A stretch of 64,000 nt of DNA, from positions 41,132 to 105,131 of the forward strand of contig MHBE01000029.1 of the NCBI GenBank assembly GCA_001803205.1, in the 5' to 3' direction. The position numbers and the translations under genes are program-made. This document shows positions 27,428 to 37,647 of the stretch, one piece after another (position 1 is the stretch's first letter; each line of letters starts with the position of its first letter). The stretch is from Lentisphaerae bacterium GWF2_38_69 (GTDB lineage: Bacteria > Verrucomicrobiota > Lentisphaeria > Victivallales > GWF2-38-69). Under the pieces are notes generated by a model. That model ran no database searches. It was not told the DNA's origin and saw nothing but the letters and a program-made list of their open reading frames with translations.

Positions 27428-28135
27428 ATGAAGAAATCAACAATAAATGAAATCCGAGAGAGATTTGATAACGATGTTGAGAGGTTTTCCAACCTTGAAA
27501 CAGGCCAGATATCTACAGTTGACGCTGCATTGTCATTGGAACTCTTAACAGAAGCAGCAAGAAACATTAAGACTGATGCAAAAGAAATGCTGGATATTGG
27601 CTGCGGAGCAGGCAATTATACACTGAAAATGCTTTCAAAACTTCCTGATTTGAACTGCACATTGTTAGATTTGAGCAAACCTATGCTCGATAAAGCTTAT
27701 GAACGCGTTTCAGAAGCTGTTAATTGTGAAATAAGCATAGTGCAGGGAGATATAAGGAATACGAGTCTGCAGAACGGATTTTACGACATTATTCTGGCAG
27801 GAGCAGTTCTTCATCATTTGCGTGACGATTCTGACTGGGAGTTCGTTTTTACAAAACTCTATAAAGCTCTTTCGAATGAGGGCTGTTTAATGATTTTCGA
27901 CTTAATTACACATGATAACGAAGTTATAAATAGTTTCATATGGGAAAAATATGCTGAATACCTGGAGAAATCAGGCGGAGACAGCTATAAGACAAAAGTT
28001 CTCGATTATATAGAAAAAGAGGATTCGCCAAGGTCTTTGAATTATCAGACTACATTAATGAAAAGAATTGGTTTCAGAAGCGTCGAGATACTTCATAAAA
28101 ATTTATGTTTCGCAGTTTTTTGCGCAATAAAATAA
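27428..28135 (+). CDS. Class I SAM-dependent methyltransferase
   Basis: The 235-residue protein has the SAM-binding motif I LDIGCGAGNYTLKM near residue 57. The following acidic strand CTLLDLSKPMLDKA, the third motif ISIVQGDIRNTSL and FYDIILAGAVLHHLRDD are in the usual order of the Rossmann methyltransferase fold. The target could be a small molecule, quinone or protein. It follows the Bcr/CflA-type MFS by 19 bp, which hints at a joint transcript but not a joint function. Confidence 0.88.
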   Translation: MKKSTINEIRERFDNDVERFSNLETGQISTVDAALSLELLTEAARNIKTDAKEMLDIGCGAGNYTLKMLSKLPDLNCTLLDLSKPMLDKAYERVSEAVNCEISIVQGDIRNTSLQNGFYDIILAGAVLHHLRDDSDWEFVFTKLYKALSNEGCLMIFDLITHDNEVINSFIWEKYAEYLEKSGGDSYKTKVLDYIEKEDSPRSLNYQTTLMKRIGFRSVEILHKNLCFAVFCAIK

Positions 28136-28333
28136 AGAAGCAATGATTCGGTAACTGAGGAAATATTTCTGATCTTTGAGTATGGAAAGCAACGGAAAAG
28201 AGGTGTTACCAGATAACCTTTATAACATAAGACAGATAGAAAAGGCACCATATGACGGTGATTGATATTAAATAAAAACAGAGTAAAATTCATACATGTA
28301 AAGATATAAAAATATGACAAATAAGGTTTTGTT

Positions 28334-28801
28334 ATGAAAGTAAAATATTTATTAGTACTGTTACTTATATTCGTTGCTACAATTAATATTCATTCTGACA
28401 GCAAAGTCAGTTTCCAGGATATTCAAAAACAAGCTGAAGCAGGGAGCGATGTTAATCAGTTTGCTTTAGGCTTAATATATTATAACGGTCAGGAAACTCA
28501 AACTGATCATCAAAAAGCTTTTTACTGGTTTACTAAGGCTGCTGAACAGGGAAATGAAATGGCTCAGTGCATGCTTGCTGCCATGTATTTGAATGGTGAT
28601 GGCACGAAAAAGGATGAAGTCAATGCTTGTAAATGGGCTTTAAAGTCTGCAGAGCAAGGCAATGCTGACTCTCAATATCTGGTTGGGCTTATGTATATTA
28701 CTGGGGCAAGTGGCGTACAGGATGAAGCAAAAGGAATGGAATGGTTAAAAAAATCTGCTAAACAGGGTAATGAAAAAGCCCAGGCTTTTTTCGAACAATA
28801 A
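28334..28801 (+). CDS. Exported Sel1-repeat protein
   Basis: This 155-residue protein has a signal peptide of about 21 residues (MKVKYLLVLLLIFVATINIHS) and three to four Sel1-like repeats. The repeats carry the consensus A..G....A...LG..Y..G.G, as in FALGLIYYNGQETQTD, CMLAAMYLNGDGTKKD and YLVGLMYITGASGVQD. Such solenoids mediate protein contacts, here likely in the periplasm. AAGG precedes the ATG. A 7-bp hairpin at 28800-28817 overlaps the stop but lacks a T-run. Confidence 0.85.
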   Translation: MKVKYLLVLLLIFVATINIHSDSKVSFQDIQKQAEAGSDVNQFALGLIYYNGQETQTDHQKAFYWFTKAAEQGNEMAQCMLAAMYLNGDGTKKDEVNACKWALKSAEQGNADSQYLVGLMYITGASGVQDEAKGMEWLKKSAKQGNEKAQAFFEQ

Positions 28802-28838
28802 CTCAATCTTTTGAGTTCAGATAATTGAGTGTAAATAA

Positions 28839-28933
<95 letters not shown>

Positions 28934-28955
28934 GTATTCAGATAAGAATTTCGTA

Positions 28956-28984
28956 ATTATAATACTATTTATTGTATAGTTCAA
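28956..28984 (-). promoter_or_regulatory. Promoter for tRNA-Ser
   Basis: On the minus strand TTGAAC (28984-28979) and a perfect TATAAT (28961-28956) are spaced 17 bp, and the -10 box ends 22 bp before the tRNA. This is the clearest sigma70-like promoter in the window. The remaining bases 28985-29140 up to glgP hold no recognised feature. Confidence 0.75.
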
Positions 28985-29140
28985 AGTTCCGTTTGATAAT
29001 TTATCTGCATTTTATTTCTATCTGAACTGTATTCATTTCTTTCTTTAAGCAGGATTTGTAAAACCAGTTAGATACATCTATTTTGTCACCAAATTTTTGA
29101 CTTCAATAAAAAAACAAAAAACAATGGGTGGTCAAGCAAA

Positions 29141-31606
29141 ATGGAAAAACCAAAGGAAAACCTATTTTTTACAAATCACAATTCAGGAACTAGAAACTCT
29201 CTTAAAGATAATTTCTATGAACACCTGGAGTACACACTGGTTAAGGATAAAAATAGGGTAACTACCGATGACACATACAGAGCTCTTGCCTATGCAATTA
29301 GAGATAAACTCGTTCATAAGTACCTAAGAACTAAAAATGAATACAACAGGCGCGATGCAAAGAAAGTTTATTATCTTTCAATGGAATTTCTAATGGGAAG
29401 ACTTTTGGGTAATATTCTCATGAATCTCTTTGAGTATAAGAAGAGTGCTGAGATATTGGCTGAAATGGGCTATGACCTCGAGAAAATTCGCGAAATAGAG
29501 CCTGATATGGGGCTTGGAAATGGAGGCCTTGGCCGTTTAGCAGCGTGTTTTCTTGATTCTCTGGCTACGCTCCAGATACCCGGGCATGGTTATACAATAA
29601 GATATGAACACGGTATTTTCAGGCAAACAATCGTGAATGGAGAACAGCACGAAGTAGCTGACCAGTGGCTTGAGAAAGGAAATCCTTGGGAGATTCCGAG
29701 ATCTGAAATCAATTTTAAAATCAGGTTTAACGGAAAACTCACCCGTGGTCAGAATCCAAGGTCATATAATTGGATCGATGCCGAAGTAGTAGACGCAATG
29801 GCTTATGACATTCTTATTCCAGGTTATATGAATAATACCGTAAATTATCTTAGAATGTGGAAAGCTTCTTCAACTAAACCTTTTGACTTCAACTTTTTCA
29901 ACAGCGGCGATTATATTAATGCAGTTCTGCATATCAATGATGCTGAAAATATATCAAAGGTTCTCTATCCGAATGATAATTATACAAAAGGCAAAATATT
30001 AAGGTTAAAACAGGAGTATTTCCTTGTTTCAGCCTCTCTTCAGGACATTATAAGGCAGTATAAAATCAATCATAAAGACATAACAAAACTTCATGAAAAA
30101 ATAGCTATTCAGCTTAATGATACGCACCCGGCTCTTGCTGTTCCTGAACTGATGAGAATCCTTGTCGACGAAGAGGGAATTGAATGGAAGAAGGCCTGGG
30201 ATATTACTGTAAAAACATGTGCTTATACTAACCATACTGTTCTTCCTGAAGCTCTTGAATGCTGGCCAATGGACATATTAAATAACCTGCTGCCAAGGCA
30301 TATGCAGATTATATTTGATATTAATCAGGATTTTCTTGATTTTGTAGGAAGCAGAAACCCGACTATGATCCCAAGAGTTTCGATTATTGAAGAAACTGGA
30401 GAGAAGAGAGTAAGGATGGCTAACCTTGCAATAGTTGGTTCGCATTCTGTAAATGGTGTGGCCAAACTGCACTCTGAGATTATTAAGAATGAACTTTTCA
30501 GAGAAATGTATTCTCTCTTCCCGGAAAGATTTAATAACAAGACTAACGGTATTACTCCAAGAAGATGGCTCAAAGAGGCTAATTACCAATTATTTAAACT
30601 TATTGCCGGCAAACTGGGTTATAACTTCATAAGAAATCTTGATGAAATCAAAAATGTTGAGCAGTTCGCTTCTGATAAGGCGTTTGCTAAAAACTGGCAG
30701 CAGATTAAACTTGAAAATAAGATTATTCTTAAGAAATACATCAAAGATACGACAGGGATTGAAGTAAATGAGCATTCAATTTTTGATGTTCAGATCAAGA
30801 GGCTTCATGAATATAAGAGACAGCTTCTTAATGCTCTTCATGTGATTACTCTCTACAAGAGAATCAAGGAAAATCCAAATGGGAATTATGTGCCGAGAAC
30901 TGTTATATTTGCAGGAAAGGCCGCACCAGGTTACCACATTGCGAAACTGATTATCAAACTTATAAATTATATTGGATTCAAGGTAAATAACGATCCTGTT
31001 GTCAGCAAATACCTCAAAGTAGTTTATCTTGAAAATTATTCAGTTTCTTTAGCTGAAAAAATTATTGCGGCAACTGACCTCAGCGAGCAGATATCCACTG
31101 CCGGATATGAAGCTTCGGGCACAGGCAATATGAAGTTTGCTCTTAACGGAGCGCTCACAATCGGTACAATGGACGGAGCAAATATTGAAATGTCTGAAAA
31201 TATCGGAGAAGAACACATGTTCATTTTCGGTCTTAGGGCGCACGAAGTCAAAGAGATGAAAGCCAAAGGCTACAATCCAATGGAATATTATAACAAAAAT
31301 TCTGAGCTCAAGGCAGTTATGGATATGATTTTGGACGGCGAATTCTCTCCGAACAACAAGGAAGAATTCAAAGCTATTTATAATCTCATAATGTACTATG
31401 GAGATACATATATGCTCATGGCTGATTATGAAGAATATATCAAGACACAGGAAAAAGTTTCTGAGCTCTACAAAGATAAAGACACATGGACTAAGAAGGC
31501 TATCATCAATTCTGCCAGAATGGGCTTCTTCTCAAGCGATAGAACTATTATGGAATATGCAAAAGACATCTGGAAGGTTTCTCCAGTAGAAATCAATTTG
31601 GAATAA
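29141..31606 (+). CDS. glgP: Glycogen/starch phosphorylase
   Basis: GlgP releases glucose 1-phosphate from alpha-1,4-glucans with a pyridoxal phosphate cofactor. The 821-residue protein is of standard GT35 length. It includes YYLSMEFLMGRLLGNILMN near residue 75, EPDMGLGNGGLGRLAACFLDS near residue 120, IQLNDTHPALAVPELMR near residue 320, KRLHEYKRQLLN near residue 550, and the PLP-lysine region EASGTGNMKFALNGALTIGT near residue 655. All catalytic segments look intact. It is followed by a strong terminator, so it is monocistronic. Confidence 0.97.
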   Translation: MEKPKENLFFTNHNSGTRNSLKDNFYEHLEYTLVKDKNRVTTDDTYRALAYAIRDKLVHKYLRTKNEYNRRDAKKVYYLSMEFLMGRLLGNILMNLFEYKKSAEILAEMGYDLEKIREIEPDMGLGNGGLGRLAACFLDSLATLQIPGHGYTIRYEHGIFRQTIVNGEQHEVADQWLEKGNPWEIPRSEINFKIRFNGKLTRGQNPRSYNWIDAEVVDAMAYDILIPGYMNNTVNYLRMWKASSTKPFDFNFFNSGDYINAVLHINDAENISKVLYPNDNYTKGKILRLKQEYFLVSASLQDIIRQYKINHKDITKLHEKIAIQLNDTHPALAVPELMRILVDEEGIEWKKAWDITVKTCAYTNHTVLPEALECWPMDILNNLLPRHMQIIFDINQDFLDFVGSRNPTMIPRVSIIEETGEKRVRMANLAIVGSHSVNGVAKLHSEIIKNELFREMYSLFPERFNNKTNGITPRRWLKEANYQLFKLIAGKLGYNFIRNLDEIKNVEQFASDKAFAKNWQQIKLENKIILKKYIKDTTGIEVNEHSIFDVQIKRLHEYKRQLLNALHVITLYKRIKENPNGNYVPRTVIFAGKAAPGYHIAKLIIKLINYIGFKVNNDPVVSKYLKVVYLENYSVSLAEKIIAATDLSEQISTAGYEASGTGNMKFALNGALTIGTMDGANIEMSENIGEEHMFIFGLRAHEVKEMKAKGYNPMEYYNKNSELKAVMDMILDGEFSPNNKEEFKAIYNLIMYYGDTYMLMADYEEYIKTQEKVSELYKDKDTWTKKAIINSARMGFFSSDRTIMEYAKDIWKVSPVEINLE

Positions 31607-31635
31607 ATCCTTCATTAAATAAGAATCTCCTTTTT

Positions 31636-31684
31636 TTAAGGCATTTCAGCATAGAAGATTATGCTGGGATGCCTTAAACTTTTT
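31636..31684 (+). terminator. Intrinsic terminator after glgP
   Basis: The arms 31636-31653 and 31660-31677 form an 18-bp stem with two G-T pairs and the loop GAAGAT. A T-rich tract ACTTTTT follows. It ends the glgP transcript and separates it from the M18 peptidase gene. Confidence 0.85.
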
Positions 31685-31715
31685 CAGGTAACGAACCAAA
31701 TAAGGAGATTTGATT

Positions 31716-33014
31716 ATGAGTGAAAGTTTAATTGTTAAAAATCTGCTGGATTTTCTTTCTTCAACCCCAACGGCATACCATGCTGTAGATAATGTGTCAT
31801 CTATTCTAATCAAGAATAAATTCGAATATCTTCCGCTTTCATCAGACTGGAAATTAAAGCCTTCCGGAAAATATTTCACGACTGTGAACGGGACAACTCT
31901 TATTGCGTTTGTGAATTCGGCAACAGGAAAATGCAAATCCTTCAGAATCATTGGCGCGCATACTGATTCTCCAGGAATTAAGATAAAACCAAATCCGGAA
32001 TTCGTCAAAGAAGGTTTTTTTCAACTCAATACTGAAATTTACGGAGGCCCGATTCTATCTACCTGGTTTGACAGACCTCTTTCTCTGGCAGGCAGAGTAT
32101 TCATTAAAGGAAAAGATGCTTTTACTCCTCAGCAGAAACTTGTTAATTTTGACAAACCTGTAGCTGTAATTCCTAACCTTGCAATTCATATGAACAGAGA
32201 AATCAATAATGGTTATGCAATCAATAACCAGAAGGATATGATTCCAGTGTTGATTTCCGGAGTTGATGAAAAAATACCTGTCAAAGAGTTGTTGGAAAAT
32301 ATGATTTCTGAAGCAATAAAAATACCTAAGAAGGATATTCTTGACTTTGAGTTATTTTTGTATGAATCCGACGGAGCAAGACTTGCTGGGATAAACGACG
32401 ATTTTGTTTCTTCTTCCAGAATTGATAACCTTGAAGCTGTTTCTGCCGGACTTGAAGTGTTGAAAACTGCTGAGGCATCTGCTGATTGCCTGAAAGTCCT
32501 GGCCTATTACGACAACGAAGAGGTAGGAAGTTCTACGAAACAGGGAGCAGATTCTACTCTGCTTTCTTCAATTGTCGAAAGAATAATGGAATCCAACGGG
32601 GTTTATTCACCTTCTGCAGTTTCTAAAGCCATAGCTAATTCATTTATGATTTCTGTAGATGGCGCTCACTCCATTCATCCGAATAAAACGGAAAAGTATG
32701 ATCCTATAAACAAGGCTCAAATTAATAAAGGGCCTGTTCTGAAAATAAGCGCCAACCAAAGATATTCTACTGATTCGCAATCAGCATCGGTGTTAAAAGT
32801 TCTGGCTAATAAGGCTAAAGTTCCTCTTCAGATTTTTGTAAATAATTCTAACGAGAAAGGCGGTTCAACCATCGGGCCTATTGCAGGAAAATATCTTCAG
32901 ATGCCGTCGGCAGATTTGGGAATTCCAATGCTTGCCATGCATTCAATAAGAGAATTGGCAGGAACAAAAGATCACATCTGGATGGTTAAACTGCTGTCTG
33001 CATTTTTAGCTTGA
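31716..33014 (+). CDS. M18 family aminopeptidase
   Basis: This metallo-aminopeptidase, similar to bacterial ApeB/DAP homologues, removes N-terminal residues (often acidic) from peptides. The 432-residue protein shows the metal ligands in IGAHTDSPGIKIKP near residue 88, the Glu pair in YYDNEEVGSS near residue 270, and the His in LAMHSIREL near residue 407. An in-frame TTG six bases upstream is possible, but the ATG at 31716 is placed 8 nt from AAGGAG and is preferred. It precedes the two amylase genes, possibly in one transcript. Confidence 0.93.
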   Translation: MSESLIVKNLLDFLSSTPTAYHAVDNVSSILIKNKFEYLPLSSDWKLKPSGKYFTTVNGTTLIAFVNSATGKCKSFRIIGAHTDSPGIKIKPNPEFVKEGFFQLNTEIYGGPILSTWFDRPLSLAGRVFIKGKDAFTPQQKLVNFDKPVAVIPNLAIHMNREINNGYAINNQKDMIPVLISGVDEKIPVKELLENMISEAIKIPKKDILDFELFLYESDGARLAGINDDFVSSSRIDNLEAVSAGLEVLKTAEASADCLKVLAYYDNEEVGSSTKQGADSTLLSSIVERIMESNGVYSPSAVSKAIANSFMISVDGAHSIHPNKTEKYDPINKAQINKGPVLKISANQRYSTDSQSASVLKVLANKAKVPLQIFVNNSNEKGGSTIGPIAGKYLQMPSADLGIPMLAMHSIRELAGTKDHIWMVKLLSAFLA

Positions 33015-33038
33015 TATAAAAGATAAGAGGAATTTGAA

Positions 33039-34706
33039 ATGAATCGATATGGTACAATCAGCAGAAACCTTTTAGGTTTTATTTTCATTGCAGTATTGCT
33101 AGTACAGCTTCCATCTAATGCCAGCGCAGCCGGAAAATACGGAAAATGGATTAAGGATACAAATATATATGAACTTTTTGTAAGAAAATTTACGCCTGAA
33201 GGTAATCTAAAAGGCGTTGAAAAACACCTTCAGGATTTGAAAGATATGGGCGTAAAGACTATCTGGCTGATGCCCACATTTGATTCACCTTCCCTTCATG
33301 GTTACGATGTTACGGATTATGAATCTGTAAATCCTGATTATGGAAAATTTAAGGATATGAAAAAACTTGTGGATAAAGCGCATTCTCTAAATATCAAGGT
33401 TCTTCTTGATCTTCCTATAAATCACTGCAGCTCCAAGCATCCTTTTTTTCCTTCAGCAGATCCAGAAATAAGGAAAGACAAATGGTTTGTCTGGAGCAAT
33501 AAGGATGAAGAATGGCCTCAGCCATGGGTTGATTGGGATGGGAAAACAAAATATCCTAATACTACCTGGTTTAAAGACCCGACAGACTTTAAAAGAGGTT
33601 ATTATTATGCTGCTTTCGATAAGGAAATGCCTGACTTCAATTATAATGATCCTGCGGCCAGAAAAGAAATAGTTGATTATTTTTCAGGTGTAATGAAATT
33701 TTGGATAGATAATTATAATATCGATGGGTTCAGATGTGATGCTGCCAGATATATTGCCGAAAACGGATGTGGAAAACAGAAAGACCAGTCTCAGACTCAC
33801 GAGGTTTGGGAAGAGCTTAGGGAGAGATTGAATTCAATTGATCCCAACGCTGTTATGATTGCAGAAGCCCCTACTGAAACTGTTAAGGAGCTGTTGAGTT
33901 ATTACGACAAGGGAAAAGAGTTTAACTCGGCTTTTCATTTTGGATTTCAGGGTATGCTTCTTGATTGCATAAAAACAGGGCAGAGGCCGGCTTCATTCTT
34001 TAAAGAACTCTTTGGAATTCAAAGGAAAATACCGAAAAAAGGGCCACAGGAGTGTCAGGATTCGCTGATTCTTGCAAATCATGACAGTTTTGCAGGCGCC
34101 AGAGTAGGAACACAGCTTAACGGGGATATAGCCATGGAAAAAGCTGTCGCTGCTCTTTATATCCTACTATCAGGGAATCCGGTAATGTATTACGGCGAGG
34201 AGATTGGAATGCTCAACACTCCTGGTGCCAAAGGGGATGAAGCCATCAGGGGGCCTATGAGTTGGGATGAATACTATAAACAAAAAGAAGATCCAGATTC
34301 TTTGCTTGCCTGGTATACTAAACTTCTAAACCTTCGAAATTCATATAAGGCACTGAAGGGAGGAAAGAGTATGTTTATTCCTGTTTACTATGGAGTTTCT
34401 ACTTCAGAATTATCCAAAGATTTAAAATCCGGCGCTTCCTCTCCTGTAGTGTGCATAATAAGAAAATCCGGTGCCCAGATGGTTCTTGTAGCACATAATT
34501 TTTCAGATGATGACACTTATTATATTTTTGCAAACCTGGAAAAAAGCAGCGCAGAAATAAGTAAACAATCAATCGTTACTCTTCTTTTGGGTACAGAAGG
34601 AAATTATCCAAGTGTTACTGGCAAGAACATGTCCAATTATCCTTTAGGTTCAATCGAACCTCTTGGTGTAAAAGTACTTATTTTTAATGAAGAAAATAAA
34701 AAATAA
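33039..34706 (+). CDS. Exported GH13 alpha-amylase-family glycosidase (first copy)
   Basis: The 555-residue protein has a Sec signal peptide ending around residue 30 (PSNASAA). Its GH13 barrel regions are I DLPINH near residue 127, II GFRCDAARYI near residue 229 (nucleophile Asp), III MIAEAPTE near residue 274 (acid/base Glu) and IV LANHDSF near residue 352. All three carboxylates are present. It should act on alpha-1,4-glucans in the periplasm or outside the cell, supplying sugars to the cell. GAGGA precedes the ATG. The next gene is its paralogue, 15 bp away. Confidence 0.92.
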   Translation: MNRYGTISRNLLGFIFIAVLLVQLPSNASAAGKYGKWIKDTNIYELFVRKFTPEGNLKGVEKHLQDLKDMGVKTIWLMPTFDSPSLHGYDVTDYESVNPDYGKFKDMKKLVDKAHSLNIKVLLDLPINHCSSKHPFFPSADPEIRKDKWFVWSNKDEEWPQPWVDWDGKTKYPNTTWFKDPTDFKRGYYYAAFDKEMPDFNYNDPAARKEIVDYFSGVMKFWIDNYNIDGFRCDAARYIAENGCGKQKDQSQTHEVWEELRERLNSIDPNAVMIAEAPTETVKELLSYYDKGKEFNSAFHFGFQGMLLDCIKTGQRPASFFKELFGIQRKIPKKGPQECQDSLILANHDSFAGARVGTQLNGDIAMEKAVAALYILLSGNPVMYYGEEIGMLNTPGAKGDEAIRGPMSWDEYYKQKEDPDSLLAWYTKLLNLRNSYKALKGGKSMFIPVYYGVSTSELSKDLKSGASSPVVCIIRKSGAQMVLVAHNFSDDDTYYIFANLEKSSAEISKQSIVTLLLGTEGNYPSVTGKNMSNYPLGSIEPLGVKVLIFNEENKK

Positions 34707-34721
34707 AACGAGGAGAATTTA

Positions 34722-36476
34722 ATGAAATCGGTAAGAAGGCTTTTGACCGTGCTTTGTCTTTTAATTTTTGTTTTTTTAATTGGAATGACTCTAAATGCCG
34801 ATGATGCAAAACCTACAGACTGGATAAAAAATACTACAATTTATCAAATGAGAGTGAGTAGTTATGCTTCGGATGCCTCTAACTATCCTGGAAAAACTAT
34901 TATCCAGACAGCAGCGATGCATTTGCAGGATTTGCAGGATATGGGAATAAAAACCATCTGGTTAATGCCTGTTTTTGCCTCTCCGCAGGGCGATGATGGA
35001 TATGATGTATCTGATTATATGGCAATTAATCCTGACTATGGGACTATTAAAGACTTGAAAGATTTCACGGACAAAGCTCACAAACTTGATATGAAAGTTC
35101 TTCTTGACCTGCCCACTAATCACTGCAGTAAAGATAATGCTCTTTTCTCCTCGAAAGACGATAAAATAAGAAAGGACAAGTGGTTTGTCTGGAGTGAGAA
35201 AGACCTTGGATGGCCTAAGCCATGGCAGAATAATAATGGCAAATTTTATCCTGATAATACATGGTTTGAGGATCCGACAGGATTGGAAAGGGGTTATTAC
35301 TATGCGCTTTTCAGCGACTTTCAGCCTGACTTTAATTACAATGATCTTCAATCCCGAAAAGAAGTTTATGAATACTTTCTGGTTGTCATGAATTTCTGGA
35401 CAAAAAATTGCGATATTGATGGATTTAGATGCGATGCTGTCAGATATCTTCTTGAAGCAGGTTATGCAAAACAAAAAGATCTTACAACTACGCATAGGAT
35501 ATGGAAACAGACAAGGAAGGATTTAGATAAAATAAAGCCTTCGTCCATCCTTTTAGCTGAAGCTGCTACAGAAAGCGACGCTGAACTGCTTTCATATTAC
35601 GGCAATGGCAATGAGTTTAACTCAGGTTTGCATTTCCGTTTTCCGACTAAGTTGATGGATACAATAAAAAACGGAGAGCGCTCTGTTGACTTTCTTGACA
35701 GCTTATTTATTATTCAGGACAATATCCCTGATTTTAAAAGACAGACTCAGGCATGTGTTGATTCAATATTTCTTAACAACCATGATGGATTCGTAGGCGA
35801 CAGGGTTGCCACACAGCTCAATGGAGATATTAAAAAGGAAAAAGCAGCAGCTTCTTTGTATATACTGATGTCAGGAATTCCTGTAGTTTATTATGGTGAA
35901 GAAATCGGACTTCAGGTTTTGCCTCCTTCGGCAAAATACCAGAACAGAGGTTCCTATGACTGGAATGCATATAAGGCACAGAAAGCCGATCCTGATTCGC
36001 TTCTCAATCACTACACAAGACTTCTTAGGCTCAGAAATTCATATGATGCTTTGAGCAAGGGAGATTCGTTATTTGTGAATACTGGTTACTGCGATACTCA
36101 AGACACTACAAATATAAAATGGGATGACAGTATTGAAAAAGCTTCGCCGATTCTTGCAATGCTCAGGCATGACGGAATAGGAAAGAATGACAGCCAGGAT
36201 ATTCTTGTAGTTAACAATTTTTCCTCTAAGCCTTATTACCTTTTTGCGGATCTAAGCAGCTTATGTGATCTAGCAGACTTTTATTCAGGCAAATTCTTTT
36301 ACGGTAATAAACCTGTTGCATTGATGGGCGGAGGAGAGTATCCCGTTGTTTCAGGAGAAAATAATACGCTGTATCCTCTGGGGCTGTTTGCTCCTAATTC
36401 AACTAAGGTTTTGCTTTTTCACGGTTTTAAAAATGGAGACTATGTAACTTACGAGAATGCCCTTAAAAATAATTGA
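34722..36476 (+). CDS. Exported GH13 alpha-amylase-family glycosidase (second copy)
   Basis: This 584-residue paralogue of the upstream gene has a signal peptide ending near residue 26 and the same GH13 motifs: DLPTNHCS, GFRCDAVRYL (nucleophile), LLAEAATES (acid/base) and LNNHDGF. Its C-terminal part is longer and diverges strongly. The shared segment RKDKWFVWS and the overall order point to a tandem duplication. GAGGAG precedes the ATG. The two enzymes likely differ in glucan or product preference, which cannot be resolved from sequence. Confidence 0.92.
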   Translation: MKSVRRLLTVLCLLIFVFLIGMTLNADDAKPTDWIKNTTIYQMRVSSYASDASNYPGKTIIQTAAMHLQDLQDMGIKTIWLMPVFASPQGDDGYDVSDYMAINPDYGTIKDLKDFTDKAHKLDMKVLLDLPTNHCSKDNALFSSKDDKIRKDKWFVWSEKDLGWPKPWQNNNGKFYPDNTWFEDPTGLERGYYYALFSDFQPDFNYNDLQSRKEVYEYFLVVMNFWTKNCDIDGFRCDAVRYLLEAGYAKQKDLTTTHRIWKQTRKDLDKIKPSSILLAEAATESDAELLSYYGNGNEFNSGLHFRFPTKLMDTIKNGERSVDFLDSLFIIQDNIPDFKRQTQACVDSIFLNNHDGFVGDRVATQLNGDIKKEKAAASLYILMSGIPVVYYGEEIGLQVLPPSAKYQNRGSYDWNAYKAQKADPDSLLNHYTRLLRLRNSYDALSKGDSLFVNTGYCDTQDTTNIKWDDSIEKASPILAMLRHDGIGKNDSQDILVVNNFSSKPYYLFADLSSLCDLADFYSGKFFYGNKPVALMGGGEYPVVSGENNTLYPLGLFAPNSTKVLLFHGFKNGDYVTYENALKNN

Positions 36477-36558
36477 ATATTAAGAACACTGTTTTTTAAA
36501 GATTATAAGTAAAAGATGATTAGCTATATAGTTTAACGACTTTTAGCTTTTCATTATT

Positions 36559-37587
36559 TTAAGTAAGCCCGGTAGTTTCTTTTAATCCAAACATGATGTT
36601 CATGCATTGAACGGCCTGACCTGAAGCACCTTTAGTTAGGTTGTCTATAGCGGATGCCACGATCAATTTTCCTGTATGTTCATCATAAACAAAACCTATT
36701 TCACATATATTTGTCATAAAGACATTTTTTGTATCAGGGAGTTTAGGAGGAGTTAAAACTCTTACAAACTGCTCATTCTCATAGTAATTGTCATATACTT
36801 TTTTGATTAAGCTAATATCTGTTGTTTCGGTGTCAGCTATGATTGTAGAGTTTATTCCTCTGTTCATAGGGATTAGATGAGGAATAAAATTTATCTTGAT
36901 TTCGTTGATTCCTGCTGAATTTGCCAGTTCCTGTTCTATTTCAGGCAAGTGCCTGTGTTTGACTGGGGAGTAAGCCCGGAAACTTTCATTACATTCAGGG
37001 AATATATATGGGAGGTCAACTTTTCGGCCTGCACCGCTTATTCCACTGCCTGAAGAGACAACGATATTATTTGTTGAAATAAGTTTTTCTTTAAGAAGAG
37101 GCATTAATGGAAGAATTATACTTGTCGGATAACATCCCGCACAGGCAATAAGTTTTGCTTTTCTGATTGAATCTCTATAGATTTCAGGCTGTCCATAAAC
37201 TGCTATGTTGAGCAACTCAGGGGAAGGGTGGTCTTCCTTGTAATACTTTTTATATTGTTCTTTGCTCTTGAGCCTGAAGTCAGCGCTTATGTCAATAATT
37301 TTATGTCCGGAATTTAAAAGAGGTATTGCGAATTCAACAGCAAGTCCATGGGGCAGGGCAAGGAAGATTACATCACATTTATACGATTTGATCGCTTCGA
37401 GGTCAGGCTCAATGAATTTCAGCCCTAGATGTGAAAAACGAGGAAAAACTTCTGATACATCTTTATTGGCATATCCTCTGGAAGTAATAAAGCTTATTTC
37501 GCATTCACCATGTCTCAAAAGAAGTCTTATAAGCTCCTCTCCTGAATATCCCGATGCTCCAATTATGCCTGCTCTTATTTTCTTCAT
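36559..37587 (-). CDS. argC: N-acetyl-gamma-glutamyl-phosphate reductase
   Basis: ArgC makes N-acetylglutamate semialdehyde with NADPH, the third step of arginine synthesis. The 342-residue protein has the NADP-binding motif GIIGASGYSGEELIRLL near residue 8 and the catalytic Cys in ACAGCYPTSIILPL near residue 150. HRHLPEIEQEL near residue 212 and LIPMNRGINSTI near residue 240 are conserved family segments. GGAG precedes the ATG. It lies 60 bp after bioB on the same strand, but no other arg gene is near. Confidence 0.95.
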   Translation of the reverse strand: MKKIRAGIIGASGYSGEELIRLLLRHGECEISFITSRGYANKDVSEVFPRFSHLGLKFIEPDLEAIKSYKCDVIFLALPHGLAVEFAIPLLNSGHKIIDISADFRLKSKEQYKKYYKEDHPSPELLNIAVYGQPEIYRDSIRKAKLIACAGCYPTSIILPLMPLLKEKLISTNNIVVSSGSGISGAGRKVDLPYIFPECNESFRAYSPVKHRHLPEIEQELANSAGINEIKINFIPHLIPMNRGINSTIIADTETTDISLIKKVYDNYYENEQFVRVLTPPKLPDTKNVFMTNICEIGFVYDEHTGKLIVASAIDNLTKGASGQAVQCMNIMFGLKETTGLT

Positions 37588-37647
37588 TACAGCTGCTCCA
37601 TGCTTAATTATATATGCAATATCTTATATAAAAGGTATTTGTATGCG

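Noticed and set aside
28800..28830. Overlapping hairpins after the Sel1 gene as a terminator
   Set aside because: Arms are only 7 bp, two alternative pairings compete and there is no T-run.
34962..35495. 177-residue minus-strand ORF opposite the second GH13 gene
   Set aside because: Antisense to a gene with all catalytic motifs; a similar reverse frame occurs by composition only.
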